From: an uncultured Collinsella sp.
GTDB taxonomy: Bacteria > Actinomycetota > Coriobacteriia > Coriobacteriales > Coriobacteriaceae
Direction: 5' to 3'
NCBI GenBank assembly: GCA_900551365.1
Contig: URVZ01000062.1
Location: 1-10,397 of the forward strand
Length of the DNA: 10,397 nt
Below, in pieces: positions 6,667 to 10,397 of this stretch. A model generated the notes under the pieces. That model was not told where the DNA came from. It saw only the letters and a program-made list of their open reading frames with translations, and did no database searches. Position numbers and translations under genes: made by a program. Position 1 is the first letter of the stretch. Each line of letters opens with the position of its first letter.

Positions 6667-8040
6667 ATGGACATAACCATCTCCCTTATCACCACCCTCG
6701 TTTTGACCCTCATCAACGGCTACTTCTCTATGTCCGAGATGGCGCTCACCACGGCCAAGCGCGCCGTGTTGGAGCACGAGGCCGAGGAAGGCGACAAGCG
6801 CGCCGAGCGTGCCATTAAGCTGGCTGCCGACTCCGACCAGCTGCTCGCCACCATCCAGGTCGCCATCACGCTCGTGGGCTTCGCCTCGTCCGCCGTCGCC
6901 TCGACGAGTCTGTCCGACCCGCTCGCCACGTGGCTCATGAGCTTTGGCATCGCGCCGCTCTCCGCCATCGCGCGCGGCCTGGCGCCGGTCATCATCACCG
7001 TCGCGGTCGCCTTCGTGTCCATCGTGATCGGCGAGCTTGTGCCCAAGCGCATCGGCCTGGCCAACGCCGAAGGCGTGTCCAAGCAGGTCGTGGGGCCGTT
7101 GTCGTTTTTCCAAAAGATCGCTCGTCCGCTCGTGTGGCTGACCGGCGCTTGCTCCGATGGCCTGGCCCGCATCCTGCGCATCAAGAGTGCCGACGACCGT
7201 CAGAACGTCTCGGAAGAAGAGATCAAGTACATGGTCTCGGAGCAGGACGACCTGCTCGACGAGGAAAAGCGCATGATCCACGAGATCTTCGACCTGGGCG
7301 ACACCGTTGCCCGCGAGGTCATGGTGCCGCGCGTGGACACCACCATGTGCGAGGACGACGAGACGGTCGCCGACGTGCTGTCCACCATGCGCCAGACCGG
7401 CTTCAGCCGCATCCCCGTCTATCACGAGGATCCCGACAACGTCGCCGGCATTGCGCACATCAAGGACCTGATCCAACCCGCGCTCGACGGCAAGGGTGAC
7501 CAGCCCATCGCCGGCTTTTTGCGCGACGCCACCTTTGTGCCCGACACCAAGGACATCCTGCCGCTACTGTCCGAGATGCAGACCTCGCACGACCAGATCG
7601 TGGTGGTCGTGGACGAGTACGGCGGCACGGCCGGCATTATCACCATCGAGGATATCGTCGAGGAGATCGTCGGCGAGATCGAGGACGAGTTCGACCCCGA
7701 CAACAAGTATCTCACGCGCCTTTCGCGCCGCGAGTGGCTCGTTGATGGGCGTTTTTCGTGCGATGACGCGATTGAGCTTGGTTGGCCGCTCGAGGAAAGC
7801 GATGATTATGAGACCATCGCCGGCTGGATTTTGGAGCTTTGCGACTCGGTGCCCGACATCGGAGAGGTGTTTGAGGTCGCGGGGTACAAGTTTAAAGTGC
7901 AGTCGATGCGTGGCCAGCGCATCTCGCTCATTCGCGTGATCGCTCCGGCCGAAACCGATAAGAAGGATTCCGAGTCTTCGGTAGACGAGCCGACGACGTC
8001 GGGTGCGGGTTCCGCGAATCCGCACGACGGCGACGAGTAG
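6667..8040 (+). CDS. CNNM/CorC-type transporter-associated protein (DUF21-CBS-CBS-CorC_HlyC)
   Basis: This 457-residue protein has the full architecture of the CorC/HlyC (CNNM) family, linked to Mg2+ and other divalent-cation transport or sensing at the cytoplasmic membrane. The DUF21/CNNM membrane domain covers about 1-165, with helices near 4-24, 60-80, 107-127 and 139-160 and the motifs FSMSEMAL (20-27), LATIQVAITL (60-69) and GELVPKRIGL (122-131). A linker helix with NVSEEEIKYMVSE follows from 180. Two CBS domains lie at about 215-275 and 280-345, the second with VVVDEYGGTAGIITIEDIVEEI. The C-terminal CorC_HlyC domain covers about 352-430. An acidic, Ser-rich tail closes the protein. GGAGG (6647-6651) is 15 nt from ATG 6667, farther than usual, but no in-frame alternative start lies closer. 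The next gene follows after 24 nt. Haemolysin annotations for this family are historical. Confidence 0.95.
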   Translation: MDITISLITTLVLTLINGYFSMSEMALTTAKRAVLEHEAEEGDKRAERAIKLAADSDQLLATIQVAITLVGFASSAVASTSLSDPLATWLMSFGIAPLSAIARGLAPVIITVAVAFVSIVIGELVPKRIGLANAEGVSKQVVGPLSFFQKIARPLVWLTGACSDGLARILRIKSADDRQNVSEEEIKYMVSEQDDLLDEEKRMIHEIFDLGDTVAREVMVPRVDTTMCEDDETVADVLSTMRQTGFSRIPVYHEDPDNVAGIAHIKDLIQPALDGKGDQPIAGFLRDATFVPDTKDILPLLSEMQTSHDQIVVVVDEYGGTAGIITIEDIVEEIVGEIEDEFDPDNKYLTRLSRREWLVDGRFSCDDAIELGWPLEESDDYETIAGWILELCDSVPDIGEVFEVAGYKFKVQSMRGQRISLIRVIAPAETDKKDSESSVDEPTTSGAGSANPHDGDE

Positions 8041-8064
8041 GACAAGGAAGAGTAGGGGAGAGTT

Positions 8065-8898
8065 ATGGCAGGCCTGTTCAACATCCTTAAGGTCACCGTC
8101 AGCGAGGACAAGATCTGCGCGCATGTGCTGGTGAACCCCGGCATGCCGCTCATGACCTCGGAGGACATCGAGGCCACGGCGCGCGTGTACTACCTGGTGC
8201 CCGCGATTGCCAAGCACCTGTGCCTGGGCGATTCCGGCCGCGAGTTCCAAGACTGCATGGGCCAGACCGAGCTCTGCCACCTGTTGGAGCACGTGACGGT
8301 TGAGCTCATGAACGAGACCGGTCTTGCCGGTAGCATCTCGTGCGGCCGCACCCGCGTAAGCGAACACGATGAGCGTGTCTTTGAGGTTGAGCTTTCGTGC
8401 CCCGACGACGCACTGGCCATCGGCGCGCTGTCTTCGGCCACCTTTATGATGGATTGGGCCTATCTGCACGCCGACCAGCCTACCCCCGACGTGGAAGGCA
8501 CGGTCGCGGGCCTGCGCAACCTGGTGCTGGGCATGCGCGCCGAGGCCGAGGGCAAGGATCCTCACGAGGCCGTCGCCGCTGCGAACGGCGAAGATGCTGC
8601 CGAGGACGAGGGCGCTGACGAGGGCGATGTGCCGGTCGACCCCGAGCCCGCTGCCGATGTGACCGCCGAGCCCGTTCCCACCGAGCCCCAGGGCGTCCCC
8701 AACTTTGACGACGAGCCCCAGGTGGCGATCGATACCGAGGGCGCGGTTGCCGAGAACCACGAGGCTTCCGCGGCTGTCTTTGGCGGCGCGGCGACGGTTC
8801 CGGCAGGACCTGCGCATGAGGGCGGCCTGCCGCTCGTGGACGGCGCCGGCGAGGACCCGGGTGCCACGGTGGCCATGCCGGCTATGCCCCAGGAGTAG
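8065..8898 (+). CDS. Stand-alone cyanophycin-synthetase N-domain-like protein with acidic tail
   Basis: This is a 277-residue soluble protein without a signal peptide. Residues about 1-135 look folded and contain the block TELCHLLEHVTVELMNETG (68-86) followed by CGRTR (93-97) and a VFEVELSC strand (105-112). In the N-terminal domain of cyanophycin synthetase (CphA) I recognise the same order: a GHVIEHIALE-like helix, then GFGRTRET, then a VYNVVFSY-like strand. The ATP-grasp and Mur-ligase domains of CphA (about 870 residues) are absent, so it cannot be a complete synthetase. From about 158 the protein becomes a low-complexity Ala/Glu/Asp/Pro/Val/Gly tail with strong negative charge, probably disordered. 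AGGGGAGA lies just upstream of ATG 8065, and the CNNM stop is 24 nt away, indicating an operon. The family assignment comes from motif memory, not a search. The function is unknown; binding a polymer or a partner protein is only a guess. Confidence 0.88.
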   Translation: MAGLFNILKVTVSEDKICAHVLVNPGMPLMTSEDIEATARVYYLVPAIAKHLCLGDSGREFQDCMGQTELCHLLEHVTVELMNETGLAGSISCGRTRVSEHDERVFEVELSCPDDALAIGALSSATFMMDWAYLHADQPTPDVEGTVAGLRNLVLGMRAEAEGKDPHEAVAAANGEDAAEDEGADEGDVPVDPEPAADVTAEPVPTEPQGVPNFDDEPQVAIDTEGAVAENHEASAAVFGGAATVPAGPAHEGGLPLVDGAGEDPGATVAMPAMPQE

Positions 8899-8927
8899 GC
8901 CTAGGCGTTTATCACCATCACATACCT

Positions 8928-8971
8928 GCGCCTTTGCCGTACGCAGATGAGCGGAGCGGCAAGTGATGCGC
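8928..8971. other. Nested imperfect stem-loop downstream of the CphA-N-like gene
   Basis: TTGCCG (8934-8939) pairs with CGGCAA (8957-8962). Inside it CGC (8942-8944) pairs with GCG (8951-8953), and outside it GCGC (8928-8931) can pair with GCGC (8968-8971). No T-tract follows, so it is a weak terminator candidate at best. It lies just before the next -10 element and could instead affect that promoter. Confidence 0.3.
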
Positions 8972-8977
8972 TGCGGG

Positions 8978-8983
8978 TATAAT
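8978..8983 (+). promoter_or_regulatory. Consensus -10 element of the YtxH/PRC operon
   Basis: TATAAT is a perfect -10 hexamer, 52 nt before the YtxH start codon. No recognisable -35 stands 16-18 nt upstream (the sequence there is GC-rich, GAGCGGC). The promoter may therefore need an activator or use an alternative -35. Transcription would begin near 8990. Confidence 0.6.
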
Positions 8984-9001
8984 GGACAGCATTCAAACGG
9001 T

Positions 9002-9017
9002 GGGCACCGACGTGCCC
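9002..9017 (+). promoter_or_regulatory. Leader hairpin upstream of the YtxH ribosome binding site
   Basis: GGGCAC (9002-9007) and GTGCCC (9012-9017) form a perfect 6-bp GC-rich stem with a CGAC loop. It ends 3 nt before the AGGAGAGG ribosome binding site (9020-9027). It would be part of the untranslated leader and may influence transcript stability or translation. Confidence 0.5.
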
Positions 9018-9034
9018 GCAGGAGAGGAATGATC

Positions 9035-9424
9035 ATGGGTAAGACTTTCAGCTTTGTCTCCGGCGCACTTTTTGGTGCCGCTGCCGGCGCTATTGTCGGC
9101 GTTGCTCTGGCCCCGCGCTCGGGCGCCGAGACCCGCGCCATGGCTGCCGATATCGCCAACGACGCCTGGGACAATATGCGCGACACCTACGAGCACGGCG
9201 CCGAGGAGGCCCGTGCTGCGGTGAATGACTTTGGCCCGATGGTCGACGCCAAGACCGACGACCTGCGCGCCAAGGTCGACCTGGCCCGCGAGCGCATGGA
9301 CCAGCTGCGCGAGCAGCTCAACGACGCCATTTCGGGCGGCAACGTGACGCCTGCCGCCGACGTCGTGGTCGAGAACGCCGTCGAGGCTGATACCGAGGCT
9401 GCGGAGCCCTCGACCGAGGCATAA
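9035..9424 (+). CDS. YtxH domain-containing small protein
   Basis: This 129-residue protein carries one glycine/alanine-rich hydrophobic segment (about 5-27) followed by APRSGAETR (26-34), the typical YtxH signature of membrane-associated stress proteins. The middle (about 40-105) is a charged, heptad-like helix, probably coiled coil. The C-terminus is acidic and Ala/Glu/Val-rich. YtxH relatives are often part of the general stress regulon in Firmicutes; the molecular role is unclear. ATG 9035 is preferred because AGGAGAGG ends 7 nt upstream; an in-frame ATG at 9029, two codons earlier, cannot be excluded. Longer in-frame starts upstream would overlap the leader hairpin and the -10. The stop overlaps the PRC-barrel start (TAATG), so the two proteins are probably made together. 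Confidence 0.88.
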   Translation: MGKTFSFVSGALFGAAAGAIVGVALAPRSGAETRAMAADIANDAWDNMRDTYEHGAEEARAAVNDFGPMVDAKTDDLRAKVDLARERMDQLREQLNDAISGGNVTPAADVVVENAVEADTEAAEPSTEA

Positions 9425-10179
9425 TGCGCGCTGGGGATTTTGTCGGCGCCAAGATCTATCGCAAGCCTACCGAGGACAAGCGCACCAAAAAGGACGGCAC
9501 GCCGCGCAGCCCTAAAAAGCTCGGAAAGATTCACTTTCCGGTCTTTACCCCGGGCGGTACGCGCGTGGTCGGCTTTATGGTCCGCCAGTCCGATATCGCG
9601 GGCATGATCGAGCGTCCCGACCGATTCGTGGCGCTCGACGCCATTGGTGTCTACGAGGGCGCCATTGCGGTTGATGACGTCAAGGACACGTACGATGCCG
9701 CCGCCGCCAAGCGCCTCGACATCAACCTGGACGATTGCATCATCTGGGTCGGTATGGACGTGCGCACGGAATCGGGCGACGTCGTGGGCTATTGCTCGGA
9801 TGTTGAGTTCAAGCCACGCTCGGGCATCGTGCAGGCATTCTATGTGACCGCCGGTGCTGCTTCGAGTGTTTTGGTTGGTGACACGCAGGTGCCGCCGACG
9901 ATGCTGCGCGGCTACGAGAACGGCGCGATGGTCGTCTCGGACGAGGTCAAGTCGCTCGGGTATTCGGGCGGTGCGGCTGCCAAGGCCGCCGAGGCCAGCG
10001 TCGTGGTGGGCGACAAGGTCAAAAAGGGCGCCAAGGTGCTCGACGACAAGGGATCGGTTGCCGTGGACAAGGGCAGTCGCGCACTGGGCAAGCAGCTCGG
10101 CAAGACGCGCGGCATGTTCAAGGCCTTTAAGGACGAATACCAAAAGGCGAGCGGAGGCTCGTCAAAAGCTACAAAATAG
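9424..10179 (+). CDS. PRC-barrel domain protein with Lys/Ala-rich tail
   Basis: This 251-residue protein has no signal peptide. Two beta-rich segments look like PRC-barrel repeats: about 5-90, with LGKIHFPVFTPGGTRVVGFMV (split by a basic KRTKKDG loop near 19-25), and about 103-165, with IIWVGMDVRTESGDVVGYCSDVEF. PRC barrels are small beta domains found in RimM and in photosynthetic reaction-centre subunit H, and in many uncharacterised bacterial proteins; no enzymatic activity is implied. The C-terminal region (about 190-251) is rich in Lys, Ala, Gly and Val, positively charged and probably flexible, in contrast to the acidic tail of YtxH. The start codon overlaps the YtxH stop by one base, so translation is coupled and no separate ribosome binding site is needed. 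A joint envelope or stress role with YtxH is inferred from the pairing only. Confidence 0.88.
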   Translation: MRAGDFVGAKIYRKPTEDKRTKKDGTPRSPKKLGKIHFPVFTPGGTRVVGFMVRQSDIAGMIERPDRFVALDAIGVYEGAIAVDDVKDTYDAAAAKRLDINLDDCIIWVGMDVRTESGDVVGYCSDVEFKPRSGIVQAFYVTAGAASSVLVGDTQVPPTMLRGYENGAMVVSDEVKSLGYSGGAAAKAAEASVVVGDKVKKGAKVLDDKGSVAVDKGSRALGKQLGKTRGMFKAFKDEYQKASGGSSKATK

Positions 10180-10200
10180 CGACGTACCAAATGATGGGAG

Positions 10201-10230
10201 GCAAGCCGGAGACCTGTTGCTCCGGCTTGC
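10201..10230. terminator. GC-rich hairpin after the PRC-barrel gene (terminator or attenuator)
   Basis: GCAAGCCGGAG (10201-10211) pairs perfectly with CTCCGGCTTGC (10220-10230) around an 8-nt loop. The following TGTGTTTAT is only moderately T-rich. It lies 21 nt after the PRC stop codon and only about 10 nt before the next ribosome binding site. It can thus act as a leaky terminator between the genes or as a leader structure of the next gene. Confidence 0.65.
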
Positions 10231-10251
10231 TGTGTTTATGGGGGAGGGCAC

Positions 10252-10397
10252 ATGCGCCAAAACGGATCCAACTTAAACGGGCGTTCGGGTGCGCGTCCGA
10301 CGGCGCGCCGCGACCTGGGGCAGCTGCCCAGCGGTCAGCGCAAGCGTCACCGTAAGCCCGGCGCGATGTATCTCAACCATAGCCGCGGCTTTAGCGA
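10252..10397 (+). CDS. N-terminus of an unrecognised basic protein, 3' end outside window
   Basis: The frame opens at ATG 10252 and stays open to the window end (48 codons visible). GGGGAGGG (10241-10248) provides a ribosome binding site with short spacing, which supports the start. The visible sequence is strongly basic and polar, with Arg/Lys clusters (ARPTARR, GQRKRHRKPG), and has no membrane segment yet. Such a basic start can precede a first membrane helix, but nothing here shows that. I do not recognise the family. No promoter fits into the 21 bases between the hairpin and the start codon, so transcription must come through the hairpin from upstream or start before it. Confidence 0.75.
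   Translation, partial: MRQNGSNLNGRSGARPTARRDLGQLPSGQRKRHRKPGAMYLNHSRGFS

Noticed and set aside
8041..8055. Second in-frame stop five codons after the CNNM stop (gac aag gaa gag tag)
   Set aside because: It could hint at a former slightly longer acidic tail or at read-through, but five codons are too few to distinguish from chance.
7564..9186. 540-codon minus-strand frame across the CNNM, CphA-N-like and YtxH genes
   Set aside because: It spans three supported genes and a promoter region, has no recognisable family, and is explained by G/C third-position bias.

Overview
The window is compact, GC-rich chromosomal DNA with short intergenic gaps, strong G/C third-position bias and AGGAG-type ribosome binding sites. 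Gene content (large FtsX-type ABC permease, DUF362 iron-sulfur protein, HlyIII, CNNM/CorC, YtxH, PRC-barrel) and overall style point to a Coriobacteriia member of the Actinomycetota, most likely Collinsella or a close relative. That assignment is inference; no rRNA or marker gene is present.

Layout: (1) 1-3242, plus strand: the 3' part of an ABC ATPase followed 8 nt later by its 888-residue, eight-helix MacB/FtsX-type permease. The permease stop codon lies inside a perfect 8-bp inverted repeat (3240-3268) that looks like a REP-type palindrome. (2) 3279-4557: a separately promoted DUF362 protein with two ferredoxin-type 4Fe-4S motifs. (3) 4605-4644: a strong hairpin with A and T tracts on its two sides, serving as a shared terminator for the DUF362 gene and the convergent gene. 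(4) 4721-5686, minus strand: a membrane-anchored alpha/beta hydrolase with a complete Ser-Asp-His triad and a good promoter at 5736-5764. (5) 5687-5872: a divergent intergenic region with promoter elements and small palindromes. (6) 5873-8898, plus strand: a HlyIII/PAQR membrane protein, a CNNM-CBS-CorC protein, and an unusual 277-residue protein whose first half resembles the N-terminal domain of cyanophycin synthetase without any ligase domains, followed by a long acidic tail. (7) 8978-10179: a TATAAT promoter, a leader hairpin, and a translationally coupled YtxH and PRC-barrel pair (TAATG overlap), ending in a GC-rich hairpin. (8) 10252-end: the start of a basic, unrecognised protein whose ribosome binding site lies directly behind that hairpin.

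Together the genes are mostly envelope functions: export or envelope remodelling (ABC/FtsX), membrane homeostasis (HlyIII), divalent-cation transport or sensing (CNNM/CorC), a surface-exposed hydrolase and an envelope-stress-like YtxH/PRC pair. No mobile element gene, CRISPR array, tRNA or rRNA is visible, and no stretch longer than 300 bases lacks a gene. The clearest candidate for something undescribed is the stand-alone cyanophycin-synthetase-N-like protein at 8065-8898. Next come the REP-like palindrome at 3240-3268 and the YtxH/PRC unit.
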